From contig CAKVOK010000031.1 of NCBI GenBank assembly GCA_934792465.1, forward strand, positions 1-39,802: DNA of 39,802 nucleotides, in the 5' to 3' direction. The DNA comes from an uncultured Clostridia bacterium (GTDB lineage: Bacteria > Bacillota > Clostridia > RUG12999). Numbering within the stretch: the stretch's first letter is position 1; each line of letters opens with the position of its first letter. Below, piece after piece: positions 17,390 through 24,374 of the stretch. The notes under the pieces are model-generated. The model searched no databases. It was given only the letters and a program-made list of their open reading frames with translations, and was not told the origin of the DNA. Position numbers and translations under genes: made by a program.

Positions 17390-17800
17390 TTACTTTTTAT
17401 CCAGATATGACTGAAGCAGAATCGTTGCGGAAACCGTATCAACAACATTTCTGCGCTTTTTGCTGCCGTTCATATCCACTGTATTAAGTATTTCGTGCGC
17501 CATAACCGTGGAAAGCCGTTCGTCGATAAATTCATGCGGAACACCGCACAGTGCCGTCAGTTTTTCGGCAAATTCCCGCACCAATTCCGCCATTTCTCCC
17601 TCGCTGCCGTCCATATTTTTCGGCAGACCGAAAAGAATCAAATCCGGTTTTTCCTCCGCTATCGCTTTATTTATCTTTTCAAGCTGTATCCTGAAATTCT
17701 TTTCATGAACCGTTTCGAGAGGTACGGCAAGTATACCGAGTGCGTCGCTTACGGCACAGCCTATACGTGCTTTGCCGTAGTCCATACAAAATATTTTCAT
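17390..17800 (-). CDS. ruvX: RuvX/YqgF-family Holliday junction resolvase-like nuclease
   Basis: The 136-residue RNase H-fold protein begins MKIFCMDYGKARIGCAVSD, placing the first catalytic Asp at residue 7. It carries LILFGLPKNMDGSEG near residue 55, FIDERLST (second acidic position) near 95 and a final acidic residue in VDTVSATILLQSYL. Members act in 16S rRNA 5'-end processing in E. coli and are also proposed as resolvases. A GGAG lies upstream but at a long spacing of about 14 bases. The DUF1292 gene follows on the same strand 114 bases later, consistent with the usual pairing. Confidence 0.92.
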   Translation of the reverse strand: MKIFCMDYGKARIGCAVSDALGILAVPLETVHEKNFRIQLEKINKAIAEEKPDLILFGLPKNMDGSEGEMAELVREFAEKLTALCGVPHEFIDERLSTVMAHEILNTVDMNGSKKRRNVVDTVSATILLQSYLDKK

Positions 17801-17852
17801 ATTATAACCGTTATCTCCTTTCGCTAAAGGTTGAAAGAAAATTGTTCAGATT

Positions 17853-17907
17853 GCCGTCTTGCAGTGAGCGGTGCCGTACAAAAAGGCACTGTCCGAACAA
17901 AAGACGG
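17853..17907. repeat. Nested inverted repeat between ruvX and the GT-CsaB gene
   Basis: Outer arms CCGTCTT (17854-17860) and AAGACGG (17901-17907) enclose inner arms GTGCC (17871-17875) and GGCAC (17885-17889). It follows the stop of the minus-strand fusion gene and may help end its transcript, but no strong T-run follows on either strand. Confidence 0.5.
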
Positions 17908-17921
17908 TAATATGGGCAATT

Positions 17922-20135
17922 TTATTCAAGCTTTCCCTCCATAAGCTTAACCGCAAGTTCTGCCGTATGCCGAGAACTTGCGTGCAGCTCTGCAGCCTTT
18001 TCCGCAAGCTGTTCCGATATTTCTTCACGATTTTTAACAAGCTTATCTATAACGGATTTGTAATCGCCGCCGCAGAGCGAACGTGGGTCGAGGTAATACG
18101 GCATATCTATGTTCCGCAGAAAACTGCTTATTTTCGGGTCGTAGGATATACCGACAACGGGCACTTTGCAAAGCACCGCATATATACACAGATGAAGTCT
18201 TACGGAAACCGCAATTTCGCTCTTTTCCACAAGGCTTATTATAGTGCCTATATTAAGTCGTCGGCTTATAAACTTGCCCGGTGTTTTCATTTCCTTTACA
18301 ATGCTTCGTGCGAACGATGCGTCATACGGATAGTGCATAGGTACAAAAACAGGAATAAGTCCGTGTTTTTCATATATATAATCCGCCATTTCCGCACATG
18401 CCTCCACAAATCCCTCCGGAGCGTGTTCCCATTTTCTCACCGATATACAAGCGTATTTTTCTTTAATGCCGGCATTTTCCAAAATCTGTTCCGCACCTTC
18501 CTGGTCTTTCAAATCAAGTGAAAATACAGGGTCTGCGGTAACAACTGCCTTAGCGGTATCAACCCCGAACTTTTTCAGTTCTTCCAGCGAATCCGCATCA
18601 CGCAGAGTAATAAGGTCCGCACGGTTCAGCACCTTTTTCGCAAGCTTTTTATTAAACCCTCTGTTCACCGGTCCTATACCGTTTGCGTAAAGCATAACCG
18701 GCTTGTGCAGCCTTTGAGCCATGCGTGTTATATAAAGATAATACAGAATCGATTTTGTACTTGTGATGTCCTGAATAAGGCTTCCGCCGCCCAAAATGAA
18801 AAGCTTGGAATTTTTTATAGTCTTTCTAACGGCGAATACATGGTAGCGCTGTGTGGAATCTACCTTATATATATCTTTCGTTTCTTTCGGGCTCATGGAA
18901 AGCGCATTTATTCTGGCATCCGGCTTCATATTTCTTATTGTGCGCACGATTGCGTGCAGCAGCGCATCGTCACCGCTGTTTTTAAATCCGTAATATCCGA
19001 GTATCGTCGCATCATAGTCAAAATCTTTTATACCGAGCTTGTAAAGCTTGAGTGCGTCACGTGTCATGCGCTCGAGCGAATAATGCTCTTTCACCGTGTT
19101 TCTGCCGTATGCTCCGAGTATTCTGCGTTCATGCTCGTCCATGTTCAAAACGGTTATAATATCCTCTTTGAATTTTTCGTCAAGTATAGGCATACAGCCT
19201 CGGCAGGTGAAATTATTCGATATTGCAAGCTCCGTCTTGCTACTGTCGTAAATGCCTATGTACCCTTCCGCACCGGCAATTATAACAGGCTTCGCCATAG
19301 CCATGGACTCCAGTATTGCCCTCGCAACACCGAAGCTCGCCGTAGCAACCGAAAGCAGGCGGTTTACATCTGTTCTTGCGCCTGTGGAAACAACGGCTTT
19401 TCTTTTCAGACGTGCATTTATATTATTGGCTTTAAGGCATATTTCATCATGCATATTTCCGTCGCCTATGATAAGCAGTTCAAGACCCGGAACTTCCTTT
19501 TCAATATCTTCAAACATATCGAGAAGCTTCATAAGCGGCTGACATACGTCATCATTAAGTCTGCTCATATACACAAGGCGTTTCGCCGCCGGATTCATAC
19601 CGAGTTCGCCCACCACATCTCCGTAATCGTTTTCGGGTGAAAATTTATCTGTATCTATTCCGTTTACGCTGACAAGGATATTGCTTTCTTTAACTTTGTA
19701 TGCGTTCATCAGATAATCTTTAATATCATTGCTGACCGCTATGCTGAAATCCCCCCAGTTTGTAAGCTGCTTGATTCCCGGGGCGGTCGAGTATATTCCA
19801 TGTACGCTTGTAACGAAATTGAATTTAACCTTGCGGCGCACAAGACCGCAGATAAATGCCGGTATTCTCGCATGAGCATGAACAATATCCGGTTTCTCGG
19901 TAATAATTACGTTTTTCAGGATTTTATATGCCTTGTGCATATCAGAAATATTTCTTTTCTTCATCGGAGCTTCATAAAACTTTATTCCGCAGGAAGTAAT
20001 CTCTTTTACGTATGCGCCGCCGGCAGACACGATAATTATATCGTGTCCCAGATTTTTAAGCTGTTTTGAAAGCTCCACAACGTGAGTTTCCGCACCGCCT
20101 ATATCAAGTCCCATAAGTGTCATAAGTATTTTCAT
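17922..20135 (-). CDS. Glycosyltransferase family 4 fused to CsaB-type polysaccharide pyruvyl transferase
   Basis: Two enzymes in one 737-residue chain. Residues 1 to about 370 are a GT-B glycosyltransferase: MGLDIGGAETHVVELSKQL at the N-terminus, KPDIVHAHARIPAF, VSVNGIDTDKFSP, and the donor-site helix RAILESMAMAKPVIIAG near 290. Residues about 375-737 match the CsaB pyruvyl transferase family: ILGYYGFKNSGDDALL, LFILGGGSLIQD, YANGIGPV, SVRKWEHAP and AVSVRLHLCIYA. CsaB adds ketal-linked pyruvate to secondary cell-wall polymer, the ligand for SLH domains in Bacillus. The reading frame is open across the junction. No signal peptide or membrane helix; likely cytoplasmic. It lies downstream of the repeat region 20136-20572. 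The acceptor glycan is unknown. Confidence 0.88.
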   Translation of the reverse strand: MKILMTLMGLDIGGAETHVVELSKQLKNLGHDIIIVSAGGAYVKEITSCGIKFYEAPMKKRNISDMHKAYKILKNVIITEKPDIVHAHARIPAFICGLVRRKVKFNFVTSVHGIYSTAPGIKQLTNWGDFSIAVSNDIKDYLMNAYKVKESNILVSVNGIDTDKFSPENDYGDVVGELGMNPAAKRLVYMSRLNDDVCQPLMKLLDMFEDIEKEVPGLELLIIGDGNMHDEICLKANNINARLKRKAVVSTGARTDVNRLLSVATASFGVARAILESMAMAKPVIIAGAEGYIGIYDSSKTELAISNNFTCRGCMPILDEKFKEDIITVLNMDEHERRILGAYGRNTVKEHYSLERMTRDALKLYKLGIKDFDYDATILGYYGFKNSGDDALLHAIVRTIRNMKPDARINALSMSPKETKDIYKVDSTQRYHVFAVRKTIKNSKLFILGGGSLIQDITSTKSILYYLYITRMAQRLHKPVMLYANGIGPVNRGFNKKLAKKVLNRADLITLRDADSLEELKKFGVDTAKAVVTADPVFSLDLKDQEGAEQILENAGIKEKYACISVRKWEHAPEGFVEACAEMADYIYEKHGLIPVFVPMHYPYDASFARSIVKEMKTPGKFISRRLNIGTIISLVEKSEIAVSVRLHLCIYAVLCKVPVVGISYDPKISSFLRNIDMPYYLDPRSLCGGDYKSVIDKLVKNREEISEQLAEKAAELHASSRHTAELAVKLMEGKLE

Positions 20136-20310
20136 ATGTATGCATATCCTTTGTATTTATTGTATGTGTATATATTTCGTTATTTACTGCTGCTACCGCA
20201 ACCATGTCGTTAAGGTTAGGGCACCAGCCTCCTGCATATATTCTTTCAAGACCGCAAGCGGTCGCAGAAAGCAATATACATAACCTTTGAAGAAAAGCGT
20301 CAGCTTTTCG

Positions 20311-20439
20311 TTATTTTAATTGTACATGTATATTTAACCAGGAAGTAAAAATGCTTGCTCGCAAGGGCATTTTTACGACACCGTCAATAATGCAGCCGTA
20401 CGTTAGTGCGGTTAGGGCGCCAGCCCGTGTGACTTGCAT
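20311..20439 (-). CDS. Possible 42-residue leader peptide
   Basis: On the minus strand a TATAAT box is followed by AGGAGG and, five bases later, an ATG that opens 42 codons (MQVTRAGALTALTYG at the start, ending NIHVQLK). It spans the hairpin AAAAATGC...GCATTTTT. The frame may be a true leader of the GT-CsaB gene or an accident of a repeat that happens to carry a promoter and a ribosome-site-like sequence. I recognise no family. It has no clear membrane segment. Confidence 0.35.
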   Translation of the reverse strand: MQVTRAGALTALTYGCIIDGVVKMPLRASIFTSWLNIHVQLK

Positions 20440-20457
20440 CGCAAGCCTCCTGCATAT

Positions 20458-20487
20458 ATTATACCATATTTCGCATACAAATTTCAA
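20458..20487 (-). promoter_or_regulatory. Promoter within the repeat region, reading toward the GT-CsaB gene
   Basis: Minus strand: -35 TTGAAA (20482-20487), 18-base spacer, perfect -10 TATAAT (20458-20463). It would give a leader of about 315 bases before the fusion gene. Confidence 0.65.
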
Positions 20488-20529
20488 GCTATTTTGTAAA
20501 AAATATTATTTTTTCGAAATATTATGCAG

Positions 20530-20568
20530 CTTCGGACGGAAAAACACAGGATGTCTTTCCGTCCGAAG
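20530..20568 (-). terminator. Hairpin after the DUF2508 gene, probable terminator
   Basis: Perfect 13-bp stem CTTCGGACGGAAA (20530-20542) with TTTCCGTCCGAAG (20556-20568) just past the DUF2508 stop codon. The U-tail is poor on the minus strand, so termination is likely from position and stem strength rather than proven by a T-run. Confidence 0.6.
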
Positions 20569-20572
20569 TGCT

Positions 20573-20857
20573 CTACTCCGCTTTTTTCATAAAAGGAAAG
20601 CATGGAAATATTTTCGGTTTTTCCATGTCGTATGACCGCTCGGCATACTTTTTCAGCAAATATTTGTAATTGAGTTCCGCCGCACGCTTCTCGTAAATAT
20701 AATAATCTACGAGGTCGCTGTCCGATACGGTGTTGAACCCTGCCGATACTGTTGAAAGATGGTTTTTCGCATTGTCGATAAGTTCAAGCAAATCATCCCT
20801 TTCCTTTGTCAGACGCTTGTACTTCTTTAAAAGATTAACTTTGTTGAATATTTCCAT
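20573..20857 (-). CDS. DUF2508 (YaaL-like) family protein
   Basis: Small, charged, helical protein of 94 residues. The core matches DUF2508: ERDDLLELIDNAKNHLSTV, FNTVSDSDLVDYYIYEKRAAELNYKYLLKKYAE (quoted in two parts: SDSDLVDYYIYEKRAAEL and NYKYLLKKYAE), at about 20-75. No signal peptide. I choose the ATG at 20857, about eight bases after AAAGGAAG; a start at 20914 would overlap the preceding gene and lacks a site. The family is common in spore formers, with no firm function known to me. It is the last gene of a three-gene minus-strand unit. Confidence 0.78.
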   Translation of the reverse strand: MEIFNKVNLLKKYKRLTKERDDLLELIDNAKNHLSTVSAGFNTVSDSDLVDYYIYEKRAAELNYKYLLKKYAERSYDMEKPKIFPCFPFMKKAE

Positions 20858-20879
20858 GAAATCACTTCCTTTATATTCA

Positions 20880-21290
20880 TTATACGGCGAAACATATACA
20901 TTTATACTCTGCACGCAATATTTTTTTCAGATTAAATTCCTCCGTGTCTTTCAGAGAATCTATTTTTTCATTTAAACGTATGAGCGAAATTTTAAGTCCG
21001 CTCTTATTTCTCTGATTATACAGCTCACGGGCAATCCAAAGCTCGTCCTCAACATCTTTTATAAGCTTCTGGTCTATGAACGCACAAAAAACAATCCCTT
21101 TCTTATCAAGCTCGTTTTTCACGGTATCAAGCTTTTCGGGGATATTCGTATATTCCGAATTGACGCAGTAATAAGCTTCCGACACGGCAGTATTCATTTT
21201 CTTCACGGAATTTTTCAGAAAATTCACATATATGCAGCTGCCTATAATGAGAATAACAAGCAGTATGGCAACAATTTTGATTTTTTTCAT
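20880..21290 (-). CDS. DUF4363 family membrane-anchored protein
   Basis: The 136-residue protein has a Lys-rich N-terminus and one hydrophobic helix (residues 5-24, IKIVAILLVILIIGSCIYV), followed by an outward-facing helical domain with many charged residues. The pattern and its place directly after a DUF421 gene match DUF4363, which often pairs with DUF421 in Clostridia. It starts three bases after the DUF421 stop codon, so the two are translationally linked. Function unknown. Confidence 0.72.
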   Translation of the reverse strand: MKKIKIVAILLVILIIGSCIYVNFLKNSVKKMNTAVSEAYYCVNSEYTNIPEKLDTVKNELDKKGIVFCAFIDQKLIKDVEDELWIARELYNQRNKSGLKISLIRLNEKIDSLKDTEEFNLKKILRAEYKCICFAV

Positions 21291-21293
21291 ATC

Positions 21294-21965
21294 TTACTCC
21301 TTCATCTGATAATAGAAATTTCCGCAGGTATCGTATATGGCAAAAAGTACGTTTTCTTCCGAAAGAATGCCTTTGTTTTTCAGTTTTTTCATAAGCTTGC
21401 TTTTTTCGAGTCCGCAAGTCTTGAGAGCCTGTTCGTCTATCTTTCCGTCGGAAATAACTATATGCGGATACCCCTCCGGTTTTATCTTCAGATTAATGTC
21501 CTGCGCCGTCAGCGGCCGATTTGCGGATTTTGGGATAACACTTAAATTGCCGCTGTTTTCAAGAATGGCATATTCAATCTCCCGTATATCCGAATAGCCG
21601 GCGAGCCTAAGCTCCTGCATAACATCGTCTATATTGTATCTTGTTGATTTCAGTGCCTTATAAAGCAATTTGCCATCGGAAATCAGGATAACCGGATTCC
21701 CCTGCATAAGGTTGCGCAGCTTTTTCGATTTCATCTCCAAAACGGAAAAAACAATTTCTATGCACAAAAGCGTAATAATCGGCACTACGCAATTCATCAG
21801 CGGCAAATTCATATCCTGCATCGAAACGGCGGCAAGTTCCGACAAAAGCAGCACAACCACAAATTCCGTAGGGTCCAGCTGTCCCACCTGCTTTTTGCCG
21901 AGTATGCGCATGACCGCAATCAGAAGAAGATATAAAAACAATGTACGTATCATATTTGTAACCAT
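21294..21965 (-). CDS. DUF421/YetF-family membrane protein
   Basis: The 223-residue protein has three N-terminal hydrophobic helices (about 5-22, 33-50, 57-75) and a cytoplasmic YetF domain with RILGKKQVGQLDPTEFVVVL, GNPVILISDGKL and a second, partial copy of that pattern near residue 170 (YPHIVISDGKI). YetF-type proteins are linked to spore membranes in Bacillus, but the biochemical role is not settled. It leads the DUF421-DUF4363-DUF2508 unit, divergent from mraZ. An AGAAGG site lies ten bases before the ATG. I could not identify a convincing SigA promoter for this strand. Confidence 0.85.
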   Translation of the reverse strand: MVTNMIRTLFLYLLLIAVMRILGKKQVGQLDPTEFVVVLLLSELAAVSMQDMNLPLMNCVVPIITLLCIEIVFSVLEMKSKKLRNLMQGNPVILISDGKLLYKALKSTRYNIDDVMQELRLAGYSDIREIEYAILENSGNLSVIPKSANRPLTAQDINLKIKPEGYPHIVISDGKIDEQALKTCGLEKSKLMKKLKNKGILSEENVLFAIYDTCGNFYYQMKE

Positions 21966-22105
21966 CTATAACCAACCTTCTCTTTTTGTTCATATATTGC
22001 TCAAATTTTGTCAAAAGATACGGTCTTTTTGAAATGAAAATGAAAATATATTACATTTGTATAAAATTTTCATAAAATTTTAGTTAATTTTTTATGAAAA
22101 AACTA

Positions 22106-22134
22106 TTGCAATTTTATTGATATTGTTGTAAAAT
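22106..22134 (+). promoter_or_regulatory. Main promoter of the dcw cluster
   Basis: -35 TTGCAA (22106-22111), 17-base spacer, -10 TAAAAT (22129-22134). The predicted start near 22141 coincides with the first MraZ-type box. Confidence 0.8.
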
Positions 22135-22140
22135 ATATGT

Positions 22141-22200
22141 ATAGTGGTGTGAAGTGGATAGAAAGTGGTAACAAAGTGGATTGATTTTGATTGAAAGTGA
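22141..22200 (+). promoter_or_regulatory. Array of MraZ-type operator boxes
   Basis: Five copies of an AAAGTGG-like heptamer at 22141 (ATAGTGG), 22151 (GAAGTGG), 22162 (AAAGTGG), 22173 (AAAGTGG) and 22194 (AAAGTGA). Their starts are 10, 11, 11 and 21 bases apart, so all face one side of the helix. MraZ binds direct repeats of a GTGG/TGGG-type core before mraZ in several bacteria, and mraZ is the next gene, implying autoregulation. Confidence 0.85.
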
Positions 22201-22211
22201 GGGGATGTGCC

Positions 22212-22643
22212 ATGTTTTCTAACAGCTACAATCACAGTGTGGACAACAAAGGCAGATTTATAATGCCCTCAAAATACAGGGAGCAGCTCGACGGTCGCTG
22301 CTGCGTTACACGCGGCATGGACGGAAACTGCCTGTATATATACAAAATCGAGGATTGGACAGACTTTGTTACAAGGCTTCGCCAGCTTCCGAGCAGCAAA
22401 AAAGAAGTAAGATTTCTGCAAAGACATTTTCTCGAATTTGCGGAAACTGTGGAGATAGACAAACAAGGCCGCTGCCTTTTGCCGGCAGGTCTTAGAGAAT
22501 ATGCCGATATTACGGGCGAAATAAAGCTTGTGGGAATGGACAACAAAATCGAGCTTTGGAGCATGGAAAACTGGAGCCGCTTCAACGAAGCCGAAAGCTA
22601 CGATGCCGGAGAAATTGCCGAAACAATGGATTTTGTTATATAA
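22212..22643 (+). CDS. mraZ: Transcriptional regulator MraZ
   Basis: The 143-residue protein has two AbrB-like swapped-hairpin domains. The first has NSYNHSVDNKGRFIMPSKYRE (core HSVDNKGRFIMPSKYRE) and the second the matching VEIDKQGRCLLPAGLREYA near residue 85. MraZ is a ring-forming DNA-binding repressor of the dcw cluster. The start is the ATG at 22212, eight bases after GAGGGG; an in-frame TTG at 22191 overlaps the last operator box. The multi-box operator lies directly upstream. Confidence 0.96.
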   Translation: MFSNSYNHSVDNKGRFIMPSKYREQLDGRCCVTRGMDGNCLYIYKIEDWTDFVTRLRQLPSSKKEVRFLQRHFLEFAETVEIDKQGRCLLPAGLREYADITGEIKLVGMDNKIELWSMENWSRFNEAESYDAGEIAETMDFVI

Positions 22644-22655
22644 ATGGAGATTGCT

Positions 22656-23582
22656 ATGGAATTTAAACATAAACCCGTTTTGTTTGACGAATGTATGGGA
22701 ATGCTTGACGTTTCACAGGACAAGCTTTATATGGACGGAACCCTGGGCGGCGGCGGTCATTCCGAGGGAATACTCGAACGAGGCGGTCGGCTTATCGGCG
22801 TAGACCGTGATTCGGAGGCGATTGCGGCAGCGAAAAAACGGCTCGAACGCTTCAGAGACAGAGCAACATTTGTAAAAAGCAATTACGCTGATGTGAAAAC
22901 CGTGCTTGAAACCCTGGATATACCGAACATCGACGGAGCATTGCTCGACCTCGGCGTATCGTCTTATCAACTGGACAATCCCGAAAGAGGATTCAGCTAT
23001 ATGCACGATGCAAGACTCGATATGCGAATGAACAGGGACGACCCCGTAAGCGCATATGAAATAGTAAACGAATACAGCGAAGAACAGCTGAGCCGTATAA
23101 TATACGAATACGGTGAGGAACGCTGGGCAAAGCGGATAGCACGCTTCATATCCGAGGAGCGAAAAAAAGCACCGCTTGAAACAACCTTTCAGCTTGAAAG
23201 CATTATAAAAGCGGCAATACCGCAGGCGGCAAGAAAAAACGGTTCGCACCCTGCAAAACGCACGTTTCAGGCAATACGGATAGAAGTAAACGGAGAACTC
23301 GAAAAGCTGAAAAAAGCACTTGAAGATATCTTCGATTCTTTAAGCAGCGGCGGAAGATTCGCCGTAATAACCTTTCACTCGCTGGAAGACAGAATTGTAA
23401 AAGAAACATTTGCCTCTTTCCTCGGAGGCTGCACCTGTCCAAAAGAATTTCCGATATGCGTATGCGGAAACAAACCGAGAGGAAAACTCATAAACCGCAA
23501 ACCGATTACGGCAAGCGAAACGGAGCTTGAAGAAAACCCGAGAAGCAGGAGTGCAAAACTCAGAGGAATAATAAAACTATAA
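22656..23582 (+). CDS. rsmH: 16S rRNA m4C1402 methyltransferase RsmH (MraW)
   Basis: N4-methylates C1402 in the 16S rRNA P-site. The 308-residue protein starts MEFKHKPVLFDECM, has SAM-binding DGTLGGGGHSEGIL near residue 28, GALLDLGVSSYQLD near 93, the GSHPAKRTFQAIRIEVN segment near 200 and FHSLEDRIVK near 245. I prefer the ATG at 22656, six bases after a GGAG that sits in the mraZ-rsmH junction; the ATG at 22644 would swallow that site. Confidence 0.96.
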   Translation: MEFKHKPVLFDECMGMLDVSQDKLYMDGTLGGGGHSEGILERGGRLIGVDRDSEAIAAAKKRLERFRDRATFVKSNYADVKTVLETLDIPNIDGALLDLGVSSYQLDNPERGFSYMHDARLDMRMNRDDPVSAYEIVNEYSEEQLSRIIYEYGEERWAKRIARFISEERKKAPLETTFQLESIIKAAIPQAARKNGSHPAKRTFQAIRIEVNGELEKLKKALEDIFDSLSSGGRFAVITFHSLEDRIVKETFASFLGGCTCPKEFPICVCGNKPRGKLINRKPITASETELEENPRSRSAKLRGIIKL

Positions 23583-23601
23583 AACAAAAGGAGCGGAAAG
23601 A

Positions 23602-23727
23602 ATGTTATCACTATTGAAAGAAAAACATGCTTGTATAATTAAAACTGTTATGTGTCTTGCCGCTTTGGCGGCAATCGCCGTTACGGTATTTTGGTTGGTA
23701 TGCCGTCTGTCAGATAAAAAAGATTAA
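23602..23727 (+). CDS. Small membrane protein of 41 residues in the dcw operon
   Basis: An open frame with a strong AAAAGGAG ribosome site fills the gap between rsmH and the ftsL-like gene. The N-terminus is basic (MLSLLKEKHACIIK), one Ala/Val-rich hydrophobic helix spans about 14-35 (MCLAALAAIAVTVFWLVC), and the tail is charged (RLSDKKD). Its operon position 19 bases after rsmH and 24 before the next gene favours a real gene. A single-span peptide here could be a division or FtsL-partner accessory factor, but I recognise no family and claim no function. Confidence 0.72.
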   Translation: MLSLLKEKHACIIKTVMCLAALAAIAVTVFWLVCRLSDKKD

Positions 23728-23751
23728 AAATCATACAAAGGAGATAATACA

Positions 23752-24213
23752 ATGCAAGATAATTTAGCCAGAAAGCTGCCCGTACAGCAGCCGCAGACCA
23801 GACCGCAGAAGCAGACGCAAAAACGCACTGCTCCGGCAAAAAAAGCAAACACGGCATTTTGTATCAGAATTTCTTTGTTATGTATGGCTGTATTCGGACT
23901 TTCCATGATACTTATGTCACGATACGCTTATATAAACGAGCTTGAACGTGAGATTTTAAGAGCAAGCAGCAAATATGAAGCCTTAAGCTCCGAAAACATC
24001 ACAAGAGAAGCTCAGCTCAAACAAAATATAGATATAGACGAAGTGGAAAAAGTGGCAACGGAAAAACTCGGCATGGTTAAACCGGGGAAAAATCAAGTTG
24101 TACATATAGATGTTCCCGTGAAAGACGCTTCGGATTTGAACGAAAACACGAAAAAGGGAATAAATACTGTTATTGCCGAAAAAATAAACAACTTAATGGC
24201 ATATTTGCATTAA
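23752..24213 (+). CDS. ftsL: FtsL-like septum protein
   Basis: Bitopic protein of 153 residues. The cytoplasmic N-terminus is Gln/Pro/Lys-rich (about 1-38), followed by one membrane helix (about 40-60, FCIRISLLCMAVFGLSMIL) and an extracellular coiled coil (ELEREILRASSKYEALSSEN, about 64-105). A conserved-looking VEKVATEKLGMVKPGKNQVV closes the coiled coil. Together with DivIB and DivIC, FtsL holds the septal synthase FtsW-PBP complex. Assignment rests on topology and its place between rsmH and the PBP gene. A CAAAGGAG site precedes the ATG. Confidence 0.85.
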   Translation: MQDNLARKLPVQQPQTRPQKQTQKRTAPAKKANTAFCIRISLLCMAVFGLSMILMSRYAYINELEREILRASSKYEALSSENITREAQLKQNIDIDEVEKVATEKLGMVKPGKNQVVHIDVPVKDASDLNENTKKGINTVIAEKINNLMAYLH

Positions 24214-24233
24214 AATTACATTATAATTAATAT
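24205..24233 (+). promoter_or_regulatory. Candidate internal promoter before the PBP gene
   Basis: -35 TTGCAT (24205-24210), 17-base spacer, -10 TAATAT (24228-24233), overlapping the end of the ftsL-like gene. A TATAAT at 24222-24227 has no matching -35. It would give a leader of about 135 bases. Confidence 0.5.
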
Positions 24234-24252
24234 AGCGGCCGAGCGGTTAAAA

Positions 24253-24330
24253 CGTCGGCTTGACATTTCAGGTTTTCATACGTGGAAGCCGGCGATTAAA
24301 ATGGTGAGGTCTTTGTTTGTCCTTGCCATT
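24253..24330 (+). other. Two-hairpin structured leader of the PBP gene
   Basis: Stem 1: CGTCGGCTT (24253-24261) with AAGCCGGCG (24286-24294), nine pairs. Stem 2: AATGGTGAGG (24300-24309) with CCTTGCCATT (24321-24330), ten pairs including two G:U. No T-run follows, so this is not an ordinary terminator. I recognise no known riboswitch class. Confidence 0.55.
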
Positions 24331-24374
24331 CTCTCATAATTTGAAAAGATTTGATTTGTTAAGAGGTGGAAGAA

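Larger units (their letters stand above)
20136..20572 (-). repeat. Hairpin-rich intergenic repeat region before the GT-CsaB gene
   Basis: This 437-base region has two related units. Unit one at 20214-20242 and unit two at 20409-20460 share GGTTAGGGCRCCAGCC and CCTCCTGCATATATT, unit two having about 20 extra bases between them. Perfect or near-perfect hairpins occur at GACCGC-AA-GCGGTC (about 20250-20263), GAAAAGC-GTCA-GCTTTTC, AAAAATGC...GCATTTTT (about 20346-20375) and CTTGC-ATC-GCAAG. Such clustering is typical of a dispersed non-coding repeat. A promoter and small reading frame on the minus strand are listed separately. Confidence 0.7.

Noticed and set aside
22014..22105. SigA promoter for the divergent DUF421 unit
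   Set aside because: A TTGACA occurs on the minus strand near 22010, but the next -10-like sequences are at unsuitable distances of about 12 bases.
24236..24330. Possible class II tRNA (GGCCGAGCGGTTAA resembles a Ser/Leu D-arm)
   Set aside because: No acceptor stem, no anticodon stem-loop and no TTCGA-type T-arm could be paired. The region folds better as two simple hairpins.
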